A stretch of 64,000 bases of DNA from Phytoactinopolyspora halotolerans. GTDB lineage: Bacteria > Actinomycetota > Actinomycetes > Jiangellales > Jiangellaceae. The notes under the pieces were generated by a model, which was not told where the DNA came from, ran no database searches, and saw only the letters and a list, made by a program, of their open reading frames with translations. The first letter of the stretch is position 1. Every line of letters begins with the position of its first letter. Of the stretch, positions 18,156-27,710 are shown piece after piece. The translations under genes were made by a program, and so were the position numbers. The stretch lies in contig NZ_JAAGOA010000021.1 of the NCBI RefSeq assembly GCF_010550675.1, forward strand, positions 1 through 64,000, in the 5' to 3' direction.

Positions 18156-18434
18156 CTACTCGAAGATGTCGTCGATGGAGGTGGCTGTGGCCGCGCGATC
18201 GGTCCAGGCGTCGAGCTGGTCAAGATCGGTGCACTCGGTGATGCGCACCCGGATGTCCTCTGGGACACTGATCCCCCGGGCGGCGAGGACCCGCAGGAGC
18301 GTCCTAGCCTCGCCCTTGGCCTCGCCTTCGGCCAGGCCTCGGTCGCGCCAGCGGCGTAGGAAGTCGCTCTTGACTTCGTAGGCTCCAATGGCCATCTGTT
18401 CCTCCAAGTAACGCTGTGCCGCCCTCGGCAACAC
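18156..18434 (-). pseudogene. C-terminal remnant of an Rpn-type (PD-(D/E)XK) nuclease
   Basis: 92 residues, starting RAAQRYLEEQMAIGAYEVKS and ending DQLDAWTDRAATATSIDDIF. This is the tail found at the end of actinobacterial Rpn/transposase-like nucleases, including the EGEAKGEARTLL helix and the RGISVPEDIRVRI segment. The N-terminal nuclease domain is absent. The same frame runs upstream only a few codons to a TAG at 18453-18455. A functional protein is unlikely. Confidence 0.6.
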
Positions 18435-18452
18435 TGCGAGTACAACATCAGG

Positions 18453-18620
18453 CTACAAGGGATGGGTCTCGTCGAGGCTGTCGAACGCGTGGACGACGGC
18501 ATCACGTACGTCTGCGAGTGTGGTGAGTTCCCAGCCGGCGGCACGTAGGTTCTCGACGTAGCGGCCGCCCAGAGATCTGTCGGCCAGAAAGCTATGCGAT
18601 TCGTCGAGGTCCGAGGAACC
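18453..18620 (-). pseudogene. N-terminal remnant of a PIN-like domain protein
   Basis: Reading the minus strand in the frame that stops at 18453 gives DESHSFLADRSLGGRYVENL and then RAAGWELTTLADV. This resembles the start of small PIN-like toxins and ribonucleases (FLxDRSLG, LRAAGW). After that the similarity ends and the frame runs into the stop, directly beside the Rpn remnant. There is no start codon with a ribosome binding site. I read it as decayed toxin-like DNA next to other decayed DNA. Confidence 0.35.
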
Positions 18621-18713
18621 GTAACGCGGCGCAGACGTCGGCGAGCGTGACGTCGTAGTCGTACGCGACGTCGGTCGTGCCTGTGGTGAATGAGTTCCTG
18701 AAAACCTCAGATG

Positions 18714-18743
18714 TGAGGCACGTCACAAGCGATGGTTCGTGCG
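18714..18743 (+). promoter_or_regulatory. candidate ECF-type promoter of giant surface protein 2
   Basis: TGAGGC, 18 nt, CGTGCG, with core ACGTCAC right after the first box. It matches the site before giant protein 1 (TGATGC-N17-CGTGCG). The start codon is about 175 nt downstream. Confidence 0.5.
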
Positions 18744-18917
18744 AGGTCGTCCTTTTCCTCACTCAGAGCGGGTAGCCGCCGGACTGCATCCTCGCCGGTT
18801 CGGCCAGCGCGTTTCTGCTGGCCAGAGGTGTATCCGGCGGCCCTTCGGGGGGCGCTCCGGTCTCGCGCCGGGGTGACGCAGTACTAGCAGTTTCCGAGGT
18901 GTAAGGAGACCAGGAAC

Positions 18918-21900
18918 GTGAGAGTGCCAACGAGGAGGGGCCCCAGCGCACCGCGCGGGAGACCTCCGGGTGGGTGTCGGACCGCGGTATCGGCCGCGAC
19001 GTCGGCGGCAGTGCTGCTGTCGTCGCTCGTCGTGCCTGCCCTATCGATAAGTACGGCGCAGGCGGCGGAGGGGGACGGCACCGTCACGGTGCGCGTGATC
19101 CGCGACTACAACGCCAACGGCCTGTGGGACGCGACGTTCGGCGGCGGCGTGGAGGTGAACGAGCCGGGCGTCGAGGGTATCGAGGTCGAGCTGATCGACA
19201 CCGAGGGCAACGTTGTCACCGGGGAGACCGGCGCCGACGGCGTGGCAACCTTCCCGGCCGATGCGAGCCTGGTCGGCGGGAAGTACCGTGTCGAGGCGTC
19301 GATCCCCGATGAGCTCGACTATCTCCACCCGGCGATCGTCGATCCGAATGCCACGGGTGACAACGCGCTGTCGAGCCATGTCGACTTCGTCGATGTGAGC
19401 GACGGTGCGGACGCCGACGTTGTCATGGGTGTGTGGAACCCGTACGACTACACGGGCGACGATCCTCGGATGGTGTCCGGGAAGAACCATTCATTCATCG
19501 TTAATGGCGAGCCTTTCGATACGGATGCGGAGAAGTCGATCACGGGGTTCGGGTACGACAGTGCTCGGAACACCTACATCCCAGGTGATCACGCGAGCGC
19601 GGACGTCATCAATTATCAGAACCCAACTGACTACTCTCTGCAGGGAGAGACGGGTGCGATTTGGGGTATCGCCGCGCATACGCCGGATGAGGTCTATGCG
19701 GCTACCGCACTCCGTCGTGGAGTCAAGTTCGGTCCGGGTGGCATCGGCGCCATCTACAAAATGGACTCGGCGGGCAACGTCGAGGTCCTAGCCGATCTCG
19801 GCGGTGCCGCGGGCAGCGTGGCGCACATGCTTGACCAAGGTGACCCCGACTTCAACCACGATCCGGAAATTGCGGTCAACGTGGGGAAACAGTCGCTGGG
19901 CGACGTAGACGTTTCGGAGGACGGATCGACCCTCTACGCCGTCAATCTCAACACCAAGGAGCTCGTTGTCATCGACGCCGCGTCCGGCGCCGTCCTCGAC
20001 GAACGAGTGATTCCTGCTCCGTCCGGTGTGAGCGGAGAAAACTGGCGGCCGTGGGGTCTAGGCGTCAAAGACGGTCAGATCTACGTCGGTGGCGTCGATT
20101 CCCAGGAGGTCGGCGGCGGCACACCAAGCGCCTATATCTGGCGGGTCGACGAAGACACGTTGAGCTTCGGCAACGCAGAGCTGATCTTGTCCGAGCCTCT
20201 CGACGATGACAGATCGGTCATTCTTCCGTCCGGACCATATTGCCCAGACGGGGCTCCGTGTCCTCCTTCGCATTGGCGGGCTTGGACCGACGACCCGGAC
20301 GAGTGGGAGATCGACTACGTCAACAATGCCGAAACCGGAACCAGGGTTGGCACGCACCCGCAGCCTATTCTCGTCGACATCGACTTCCTCTCCAGCGGAG
20401 ACCTGGCCGTCGGCTTCGAGGATCGTCGAGCGCTGCAGATGCCACATCTGGCACCGCGATGGGACGGCGGCCATGACGGTGCCCTCTACGCAGCCATCGC
20501 ACAGGCTGGAGACGTCAACCGAGTCTGCCTGGTCGACGGTGCCTATGTGTGGGAAGGCAACGCAGGCTGCGTTGCCCGGACACTCAACTCGGACACGAAT
20601 ACACAGCCGGTGCCGCCGGAGTTTTACCACGGCGACATGTCGTGGCCGTCGCACCCCGAGGCAACAATGGGTGCACTGGCGGCGGTTCCCGGGCGGGTGC
20701 ACCTGGTGACGAACGCCCACAGCATTCAAGCGGGAGGCCTTGGCCCGAGCAGTACTCAAGGTCTGCTGTGGTTGAGCAACGAAACAGGCGGCCACGACGA
20801 CAGAGCGGTCCTGCAGCCGGCCCAGGATGGAGCATTCCTCAAGGGGCACGGCTTGATGGACATCTCGGTGATGTCCGAGAACGCGCCGCTGCAGATCGGT
20901 AACTATGTCTGGTTCGACGACGACGGTGACGGCGTCCAGGACCCGGACGAGGCCCCGGTTGCGGGCGTGACCGTCAACCTCTACGACGAGGACGGCAACC
21001 TGGTCGCGACGACCGTGACGAACGAGAAGGGCGAGTACTACTTCGACTCGATCGAGCACGGTCTGGAGCCGGACACGTCCTACATCGTCGCCATCGACAA
21101 CCCCGGCGACTTCGAGGAAGGCGGAGTTCTCGAGGGCTACGGTCCGACCCAGCATCTGACCGGACAGGACACCACGGGCGGCTCGGAGGTCAACGACTCC
21201 AACGGCGAGCTGACCGACGACGGCTTCGCCGAGTCGCCGGTCACCACCGGGGACTGGGGTCACAACGACCACACGACCGACTTCGGGTTCTCCAAGCCGA
21301 ACGCGGAGATCGACAAGGGTGACGACCAGGACACCCAGGCCGACACCCCGGACGACGCCACCGGTTACGAGCCGGGTGAGACTCGTGAGCTGCAGATCCC
21401 GGTGAAGAACACCGGTGGGAAGAAGCTGACCAGCGTCGTCGTCACCGACCGGACCATCACCGGCGGCCACATCGAGGACCTGCAGTGCACATTCCCCGGT
21501 GAGGACGCCGCCACGGCAGGCACCTTCGACGAGGGCGCCGGCACGTGGGAGGTCCGCTGGGAGGCGTCGTTCGGCGATTCGCCGGCCACCTGGGATCCGG
21601 GTGTCAGCTTCGACTGCACCGCGACGCTCACGTTGGACGGCACGGACGCGCCGCACGCCGACGAGATCGAGGTGTCGGCCGAGGTGCTGGGCACCGGCGA
21701 CCCGGTCAACCCGCCGCCGGACAGGTACCACTCGTTCACCGGTGACGTCCAGGTCATCAAGTACGACGGCCGGGACGGCTACACGCCGGAGCTCGACGAG
21801 GACGGCATCCCGAACAAGCCGCTGACCAGCGAGCCCGAGCGGGACGCCAACACCGAGGACGAGGCGGTGACGTACCGGACCGAGGACGGAACCTCGACCG

Positions 21901-24900
21901 GGCCGCAGCCGGTGACGTTCGCGGTGACCAACACCGGCGAGACCTGGCTGTCCGACATCACCATCACGGACGAGACGCTGGAAGGGCCGGACCTGGAGAA
22001 CATCACGTGTGACTTCTCCACCGTCGGCGGGCCGTCGGAGGGAACCTCGTGGGCGGGCCCGTGGGAGCCTGGCACGACGTTCTACTGCACCGGTGAGCTG
22101 ACGCTCGATTCGTCGAGCGACGAGACGCACGCCGATGAAGTGACGGTCGAGGGGACGGTGCTCAAGCCGGCGCCGAACCCGGACTACGACCCGAACGACC
22201 CGGACGGCAACCCGTTCACCGACCAGCCGATGACGGACGAGGACGGCAACCCCGTTCCGAGCGACATCACGGTCACCGACGACGACCCGTACCACGCCGA
22301 CGTCTACGACCCGAGCGTGAACATCGAGAAGGAGGACGAGCACGGCAACGACGCCGACGCGCCGGAGGACTCCACCGGCTACGCGCCCGGTGAGGAGCGG
22401 GAGATCCAGTTCCCGGTCACCAACAACGGAAACCAGGATCTGTTCAAGGTCACGATCACGGACGAGACCATCTCCGGTGGTCAGATCACCGAGATGTCCT
22501 GCACCTTCCCGGGTGACGACACAGCCACCCAGGGCGAGCAGGGCGACGGCGGCATCTGGAGCGTCCGTTGGGCGGCCAGCTTCGCCGAGGAAGATCCGGC
22601 GATTTGGGAGCCCGGCGTATCGTTCGACTGCACGGCCACGCTGGTCATGGACGGCACCGACGCGCCGCACGTCGACGAGGCTCGCGTGCACGCCACGGTG
22701 GTCGACACCGGCGAGGAAGTGGACGACCCGGATCGCTACCACTCCTTCACCGGTGACGTCCAGGTCATCAAGTACGACGGCCGGGACGGCTACACGCCGG
22801 AGGTGGACGAGAACGGCGTCCCAGGCAAGCCGCTGACCAGCGAGCCTGAGCGGGACGCGAACTCCGAGGATGAAGCGGTGGCCTACCCGGCCGAGGACGG
22901 TACCTCGACGGGTGCGCAGCCGGTGACCTTCGCGGTGACCAACACCGGGGAGACCTGGTTGATGGACATCGTCATCACCGACGAGACCCTGTATGGGCCT
23001 GATCTGGAGAACATCACCTGTGACTTCTCCACGGACGCCGACGGCGCGCCGACGTCGGGCACCAGCTGGGGCGGTCCGATGGCCCCGGGTGCGACGTTCT
23101 ACTGCACCGGCGAGCTGACGCTCGACGCTGCGGATGAGGACACCGAGACCCATGGCGACAACGTCACCGTCGACGCCGTCGTCGTGAAGCCTCGGCCGAA
23201 CCCGGACTACGACCCGGAGGACCCGGACAGCGGCGACCCGTTCACCGACGAGCCGATGACGGACGAGGACGGCAACCCCGTCCCCAGCGACGTCGAGGTG
23301 ACGGACGACGACCCGTACCACGGGGAGGTATCGAACCCGAGCACGGACATCGAGAAGGGCGACGAGAAGGGCAACGACGCCGACACCATCGAGGATGGTG
23401 CCGAGTACGCGCCCGGCGAAGAGCGCGCGATCGAGTTCGAGGTCACCAACGACGGTAACCGCGACCTGAAGAACGTCGTCGTCACCGACGAGACGGTCTC
23501 CGGTGGCCAGATCACCGACATGTCCTGCACTTTCCCCGACGGGACGACGACGGACGGCGTCCTGGAGGGGCAGACCTGGACCGTGCGGTGGGAGGCCAGC
23601 TTCGCCGAGGAGCCCGCGGTGTGGGAGCCCGGGGTGGTCTTCACCTGCTCCGCCATGCTGAAGGTCGACGGCGACGCCGAGGTTCACCAGAACATCGCCA
23701 AGGTGTACGCCGACGTCAACGGAACCGGTGAGCCGGGCGGTCCCGGCGACGAGGTTCCGCCGCCGGAGGACGAGTACCACGCGTACTCCGGTGAGATCAG
23801 CGTCATCAAGTACGACGGCAACGCGACCGATCCGGCCGACGCGTCGGACGAGTCCAAGGACGCGCTCGACCCCCGGGTCGACGCGGACGACGCCGACAAC
23901 GCGGCCACCTACCCGATCGAGCAGGGCGGCACCGACACCGGTCCGCAGCCTGTCCGCTGGGTGGTGACCAACACCGGTACGGCCCCGCTGTACAGCGTGG
24001 TGGTGACCGACACCACCATCGAGGGGCCGGCGCTGGAGAACGTCACCTGTCTCTTCCCGGGCGAGTCTGAGCCCACCGCCGGCGAGTTCGCCGACGGCAC
24101 GTGGACCATCACGTGGGACGCCTCGACCGAGGTCGACGACGGCATCGCGCAGACGGTGTTCGAGCCGGGTGACACGTTCTACTGCGAGGGTGAGCTGACG
24201 CTCGAGCCCAACCAGACGCACGAGAACCACGCGGGCGCCGAGGGCACGATTGTCAACCCGGAAACCCACGAGGTCACCGAGGAGAAGGTCGAGGACGAGG
24301 ATCCCTTCGTCCCGAGGACCTTCGAGCCGGACGTGGAGATCATCAAGGAAGGCGGCCAGCCGGACGTCGAGGGCGGCGCGCCCATCGGTCCCGGAACCGT
24401 CGTCCTGATCCCGGGTGAGACCGCGCAGATCGAGTTCACCTCGGAGAACACGGGCACCGAGCCTCTGGTCGACGTGGTGATCTCGGATCTGGTCACCCAG
24501 GGTGATGCCGAGCTGACCGACCTGGTCTGCGAGTTCCCCGACGGCACGTCCGCCGAGGGCGTCGTGGTGGGCGACCGGCTCGTCGTCACCTGGGCCAACA
24601 CCGTCGGAATCGACGGTGCGGACCCGGTGTCCAGCTGGGCCCCCATCAGCGAGGACCCAGAGGCCGTCATCGACTGTGTGGCGACCCTGACCGCGCTGAA
24701 CAAGGGTGAGATTCACGCCGACGAGGTCCGAGTCGACGCGAGGGGCGAGTTCAGTGGCGTTCCCGTGGAAGACGACGACGAGTGGGACGCGGTCACGCCG
24801 AACGTCGAGGTCGACAAGTCGGTGGTCGGCGCCGTCGAACCCGTGCAGGGTGAGACGGGCCTGTACGACGTCACCTACGAGGTGATCGTCACCAATCTGG

Positions 24901-26879
24901 TCCCCGTGGCCACGACCTACGACGTGAAGGACACGTTCCGGTTCGGCGACGGCATCGAGGTGGTCGACGTCGGCGTCACCGGCGGCCCGGAGGGCGTCGA
25001 GATTCTCGGCGACTTCGACGGCGCCGGCCAGCCGTTCATCGCCAAGGGCGTGCCGATGGTCGCCGACGACGATCCGGAGTACGCGCCACACGTGTATGCC
25101 GTGACCGTCCGCGTCGACGCGTCGGGCCTGCTCGCTGACGGCGGCTCGGAGCCGGCGGCCGGCGAGTGCCCGGAGCCCGGCGGCCCGGAGGAGGGTGGTC
25201 TGCTCAACGAGGCCACCGTGACCTTCCCGGGCGGCGAGGACACCGACACCGATTGCGTGCCGGTGGGCAAGCCGACCCACGTCAAGGAGCTGAAGTCGGC
25301 CGAGCCGGCCGGCGACGGCACGTGGGCCGTGGTGTACGAGATCACGGTCTCGAACACCGGCGAGGGCCCGGCCACGTACAACCTGGACGACGAGTTCAAG
25401 TTCTCCCCGAACGTCTCCGTCGTCGAGGTGGACCCGGTCACCGCCGACCCGTCGAGCCTCGAGGTCAACCCTGGCTTCGACGGCGCGTCGGACACCCGGA
25501 TCGCGACCGGCCAGGAGCTCCTGGCACCGGACGACCCGGATTACACGGCCCACGTGTACACCGTGTCCGTGCTGGTGGACGTTCCGCTCAGCTTCGTGGA
25601 CCTCGAAGGAGGCCTGGAACAGACGGAGTGCACCGACGGTGAAGGAACCAACGAGACCGAGGAGGCCCTGAACAACGTCTCGACCCTCACGGTCGGCGAC
25701 ACGGAACAGCGGGACGACGCGTGCGCCCCGCTGCCCTCCATCGAGATCGAGAAGACGGCCGGTGACGTCGAGGTCGCGGGCGACGGTGTCGGAACCATCA
25801 CGTACGACGTGGTGGTGACCAACTCCGGAGCCGCTGCCGGCGACTACGACCTGTACGACCAGCTCCGCTACGGCGACGGGATCACGGTGGTGTCCTCCGA
25901 GGTGACCAACACCGCTCCCGGCGACGTGGAGGTCGAGGGCTCGTGGACCGGCCTGGGTGCCGAGAAGCGGTCCGCGGAGAACCTGGTCGCGGCGGACGTC
26001 CCCATGGGTTCGAAGGCCGAGCACACCTACCAGGTGACGGTCGACTTCGAGCTCGACGGAGACAACCCGCCGGCCGAGTCGGATCTCGAATGCCCGGAGA
26101 ACCCGGGTGACGGGGACCGTGGCGGCCTGCTGAACGGTGCGGTCGTCGTGCACAACGACCTCGATGACTCCGACGACGCGTGCAAGCCGGTCAAGCCGCA
26201 GGTCGACATCGACAAGACCGTGGCGATGGTCCGCGACGACGGCGACGGCAAGTACACGATCACGTACGACGTGGTGGTGACCAACGTCGGCGCCGTCAGG
26301 GATGTCTACACCTTGGAGGACACCCTCCGCTTCGGTGGCGGCATCGACATCGACCGGACGGCGATCGTCGAGACGAAGCCGGGCGGCCTGAAGGTCAACG
26401 AGGGTTGGAACGGGACCAGCGACGTGGTGATCATCCGCGACCAACCGATCGGTGTCGGCAAGAGCCACACCTACCGGGTGGGAGCCAAGGTCACCGTGCC
26501 GTCGTCGGTTGCGGACGACCCGAGTGCCTTCGAGTGCCGCCCGGTCGACGGGGACGAGGGCGGAAGCGGGTTCCTGAACACCGCGACCGTCACCGGCCTG
26601 GCCAACACGGCCGACGACGACGCGTGCGACACGCCGAAGACGCCGGAGCCGCCGTCGCCGGAGTCACCGGAGAAGCCGGAACAGCCGGAGCGACCGACGC
26701 CGCCAGGGCAGAACCCGCCGGCGCCGCAAGGGCCGCTTCCGGGGCCGGACCACCCGAACACCGGTGCCCAGATTGCGCTGTATGCAGGCATTGCCCTGAT
26801 GCTTCTGGGCGTTGGCGTGCTGCTGATTCTCGCACGTCGCCGGAACACCACCGGCATGGGAACCGGCAGCCCGGAGTGA
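18918..26879 (+). CDS. giant secreted multidomain surface protein with LPXTG-like anchor
   Basis: 2653 residues. Signal peptide 1-50 (ends STAQAA). SdrD-B-like beta domain ~53-160 with RDYNANGLWD. A beta-propeller-like region follows at ~172-655. A second SdrD-B-like domain (~661-800) has the calcium-style DDDGDGVQDPDE. Three 337-residue compound beta repeats (~795-1805), one further related domain, then four ~150-residue repeats (~1965-2575) with YDVVVTN and LRFGDG motifs. A Pro/Glu spacer, HPNTG at 2612-2616, a membrane helix and ARRRN form a sorting signal. The start is GTG with AAGGAG at 18903-18908; the leader GTAAGGAGACC is shared with the gene at 1368. The protein is highly acidic. It probably forms long cell-surface stalks or adhesins; the ligand is unknown. 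Confidence 0.87.
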   Translation: MRVPTRRGPSAPRGRPPGGCRTAVSAATSAAVLLSSLVVPALSISTAQAAEGDGTVTVRVIRDYNANGLWDATFGGGVEVNEPGVEGIEVELIDTEGNVVTGETGADGVATFPADASLVGGKYRVEASIPDELDYLHPAIVDPNATGDNALSSHVDFVDVSDGADADVVMGVWNPYDYTGDDPRMVSGKNHSFIVNGEPFDTDAEKSITGFGYDSARNTYIPGDHASADVINYQNPTDYSLQGETGAIWGIAAHTPDEVYAATALRRGVKFGPGGIGAIYKMDSAGNVEVLADLGGAAGSVAHMLDQGDPDFNHDPEIAVNVGKQSLGDVDVSEDGSTLYAVNLNTKELVVIDAASGAVLDERVIPAPSGVSGENWRPWGLGVKDGQIYVGGVDSQEVGGGTPSAYIWRVDEDTLSFGNAELILSEPLDDDRSVILPSGPYCPDGAPCPPSHWRAWTDDPDEWEIDYVNNAETGTRVGTHPQPILVDIDFLSSGDLAVGFEDRRALQMPHLAPRWDGGHDGALYAAIAQAGDVNRVCLVDGAYVWEGNAGCVARTLNSDTNTQPVPPEFYHGDMSWPSHPEATMGALAAVPGRVHLVTNAHSIQAGGLGPSSTQGLLWLSNETGGHDDRAVLQPAQDGAFLKGHGLMDISVMSENAPLQIGNYVWFDDDGDGVQDPDEAPVAGVTVNLYDEDGNLVATTVTNEKGEYYFDSIEHGLEPDTSYIVAIDNPGDFEEGGVLEGYGPTQHLTGQDTTGGSEVNDSNGELTDDGFAESPVTTGDWGHNDHTTDFGFSKPNAEIDKGDDQDTQADTPDDATGYEPGETRELQIPVKNTGGKKLTSVVVTDRTITGGHIEDLQCTFPGEDAATAGTFDEGAGTWEVRWEASFGDSPATWDPGVSFDCTATLTLDGTDAPHADEIEVSAEVLGTGDPVNPPPDRYHSFTGDVQVIKYDGRDGYTPELDEDGIPNKPLTSEPERDANTEDEAVTYRTEDGTSTGPQPVTFAVTNTGETWLSDITITDETLEGPDLENITCDFSTVGGPSEGTSWAGPWEPGTTFYCTGELTLDSSSDETHADEVTVEGTVLKPAPNPDYDPNDPDGNPFTDQPMTDEDGNPVPSDITVTDDDPYHADVYDPSVNIEKEDEHGNDADAPEDSTGYAPGEEREIQFPVTNNGNQDLFKVTITDETISGGQITEMSCTFPGDDTATQGEQGDGGIWSVRWAASFAEEDPAIWEPGVSFDCTATLVMDGTDAPHVDEARVHATVVDTGEEVDDPDRYHSFTGDVQVIKYDGRDGYTPEVDENGVPGKPLTSEPERDANSEDEAVAYPAEDGTSTGAQPVTFAVTNTGETWLMDIVITDETLYGPDLENITCDFSTDADGAPTSGTSWGGPMAPGATFYCTGELTLDAADEDTETHGDNVTVDAVVVKPRPNPDYDPEDPDSGDPFTDEPMTDEDGNPVPSDVEVTDDDPYHGEVSNPSTDIEKGDEKGNDADTIEDGAEYAPGEERAIEFEVTNDGNRDLKNVVVTDETVSGGQITDMSCTFPDGTTTDGVLEGQTWTVRWEASFAEEPAVWEPGVVFTCSAMLKVDGDAEVHQNIAKVYADVNGTGEPGGPGDEVPPPEDEYHAYSGEISVIKYDGNATDPADASDESKDALDPRVDADDADNAATYPIEQGGTDTGPQPVRWVVTNTGTAPLYSVVVTDTTIEGPALENVTCLFPGESEPTAGEFADGTWTITWDASTEVDDGIAQTVFEPGDTFYCEGELTLEPNQTHENHAGAEGTIVNPETHEVTEEKVEDEDPFVPRTFEPDVEIIKEGGQPDVEGGAPIGPGTVVLIPGETAQIEFTSENTGTEPLVDVVISDLVTQGDAELTDLVCEFPDGTSAEGVVVGDRLVVTWANTVGIDGADPVSSWAPISEDPEAVIDCVATLTALNKGEIHADEVRVDARGEFSGVPVEDDDEWDAVTPNVEVDKSVVGAVEPVQGETGLYDVTYEVIVTNLVPVATTYDVKDTFRFGDGIEVVDVGVTGGPEGVEILGDFDGAGQPFIAKGVPMVADDDPEYAPHVYAVTVRVDASGLLADGGSEPAAGECPEPGGPEEGGLLNEATVTFPGGEDTDTDCVPVGKPTHVKELKSAEPAGDGTWAVVYEITVSNTGEGPATYNLDDEFKFSPNVSVVEVDPVTADPSSLEVNPGFDGASDTRIATGQELLAPDDPDYTAHVYTVSVLVDVPLSFVDLEGGLEQTECTDGEGTNETEEALNNVSTLTVGDTEQRDDACAPLPSIEIEKTAGDVEVAGDGVGTITYDVVVTNSGAAAGDYDLYDQLRYGDGITVVSSEVTNTAPGDVEVEGSWTGLGAEKRSAENLVAADVPMGSKAEHTYQVTVDFELDGDNPPAESDLECPENPGDGDRGGLLNGAVVVHNDLDDSDDACKPVKPQVDIDKTVAMVRDDGDGKYTITYDVVVTNVGAVRDVYTLEDTLRFGGGIDIDRTAIVETKPGGLKVNEGWNGTSDVVIIRDQPIGVGKSHTYRVGAKVTVPSSVADDPSAFECRPVDGDEGGSGFLNTATVTGLANTADDDACDTPKTPEPPSPESPEKPEQPERPTPPGQNPPAPQGPLPGPDHPNTGAQIALYAGIALMLLGVGVLLILARRRNTTGMGTGSPE
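21302..24330 (+). repeat. three ~1-kb tandem coding repeats in giant protein 2
   Basis: Units of about 1011 bp (337 residues) begin near 21302, 22318 and 23338. A stretch of more than 50 bases around 21740 recurs identically around 22751 (protein VQVIKYDGRDGYTPE), showing recent duplication or gene conversion between units 1 and 2. Unit 3 is more diverged. Confidence 0.85.
24808..26640 (+). repeat. four ~450-bp coding repeats near the anchor of giant protein 2
   Basis: Units begin near 24808, 25278, 25741 and 26201. Each holds a DUF11-like beta domain with VVVTNxG and a downstream Cys-containing end (xDACxP or DTDCVP). They are diverged at DNA level, so older than the 1-kb repeats. Confidence 0.7.
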
Positions 26880-26938
26880 TCGCGTCGAGCAGGCACGGGA
26901 TGACACCGGCAAGGAGGTGATGCGGTTCACCCGGTGAG

Positions 26939-26970
26939 GGCCGGGCGGCGGGAGTTCTCGCCGCCCGGCC
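26939..26970 (+). terminator. terminator hairpin of giant surface protein 2
   Basis: A perfect 12-bp stem (GGCCGGGCGGCG, 26939-26950, complement 26959-26970) with an 8-nt loop, 60 nt after the stop codon. Confidence 0.75.
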
Positions 26971-27050
26971 TGCCACGCGTCACGCGTCGTGATCATCAAC
27001 GGCCGGCCGCATCGTCGTGTGGCTACCCGTTGGTGGTCGTGGGCGATTGT

Positions 27051-27083
27051 GAGGGCGGGGAGACCTCCCCTCTCCCCGCCCTC
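27051..27083. terminator. second hairpin downstream of giant surface protein 2
   Basis: A 12-bp perfect stem (GAGGGCGGGGAG, 27051-27062, complement 27072-27083) with a 9-nt loop. It forms a tandem arrangement with 26939-26970. Confidence 0.6.
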
Positions 27084-27196
27084 AACCGGTCGCCACGGCG
27101 ACACTCCTTACCGCATCTAACCCGCGGGTCACCCGCGGCTCGCTGATGACGTGCGACCCGATGCCTGAACCGGACCCCTGTTACCTGCGGTCCTCT

Positions 27197-27262
27197 GGTC
27201 ACCTGCGGCTCGCGGTCTACCTCCGCTCGCGGGTGGCATCCGGCTCGCGGGTCATCTACGCA
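27197..27262 (+). repeat. degenerate 18-bp tandem repeat before lipoprotein genes
   Basis: Successive units begin GGTCACCTGCGGCTCGC, GGTCTACCTCCGCTCGCG, GGTGGCATCCGGCTCGCG and GGTCATCTACG. A related unit occurs at 27126-27145. It lies 45-110 nt before the lipoprotein start; no function is evident. Confidence 0.5.
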
Positions 27263-27305
27263 GCGGAGGGCAAGTGCGAAACCAATCCATGGAAGGAATC
27301 TTGAT

Positions 27306-27710
27306 ATGAGCAGTGCTCGTACGCTGACGTCGTCGACGGTCGCCGGCGCAGTGATGCTGTTGCCGCTGCTGGGAGCGTGCTCGGACGGCTCGTCCTCCGA
27401 GGCCGAGGCGGAGCGCGTCGTGCTGGAGTTCGCGGAGGCGATAGCCGCGGAGGATGTGGTGGCGATGTGCCGGATGAGCGCGGTCGCCGGACGGCCTGCT
27501 TCAGAGGGGTCCAGCAGTGCGTCGCTCTGCGAGGATGTGCTCGCACCGATGATCCTGGAGAGCTCGGAGGACGTGAAGGCCGCGCTCGATGCGGAAGCGG
27601 TACCGGCCGTGACGGTCGACGGATCCGAGGCAGCGGCCGAGTTGGAGGGCGTGAGCAGTCCCTTCGGCATGATTGAGGTGGAAGACGAGTGGCTCGTCGT
27701 CGTCGGATAA
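27306..27710 (+). CDS. small secreted lipoprotein, unknown function
   Basis: 134 residues. A lipoprotein signal peptide ends in LLGAC (Cys ~25). The mature part is acidic, with two further Cys (CRMS, LCED) that could form a disulfide. ATG start with GGAAGGA at 27291-27297. Its last 22 bases overlap the next lipoprotein gene, so the two are translated from one message. I do not recognise the fold; its size and AxxVVxxFxxAIAxxD pattern recall small NTF2-like secreted proteins. Confidence 0.8.
   Translation: MSSARTLTSSTVAGAVMLLPLLGACSDGSSSEAEAERVVLEFAEAIAAEDVVAMCRMSAVAGRPASEGSSSASLCEDVLAPMILESSEDVKAALDAEAVPAVTVDGSEAAAELEGVSSPFGMIEVEDEWLVVVG

Noticed and set aside
20058-26468. Very long antisense open frame (2136 codons) opposite giant protein 2
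   Set aside because: It is read from the complement of a highly biased repeat gene, has no signal, domain or ribosome binding site, and mirrors the codon bias of the sense strand.
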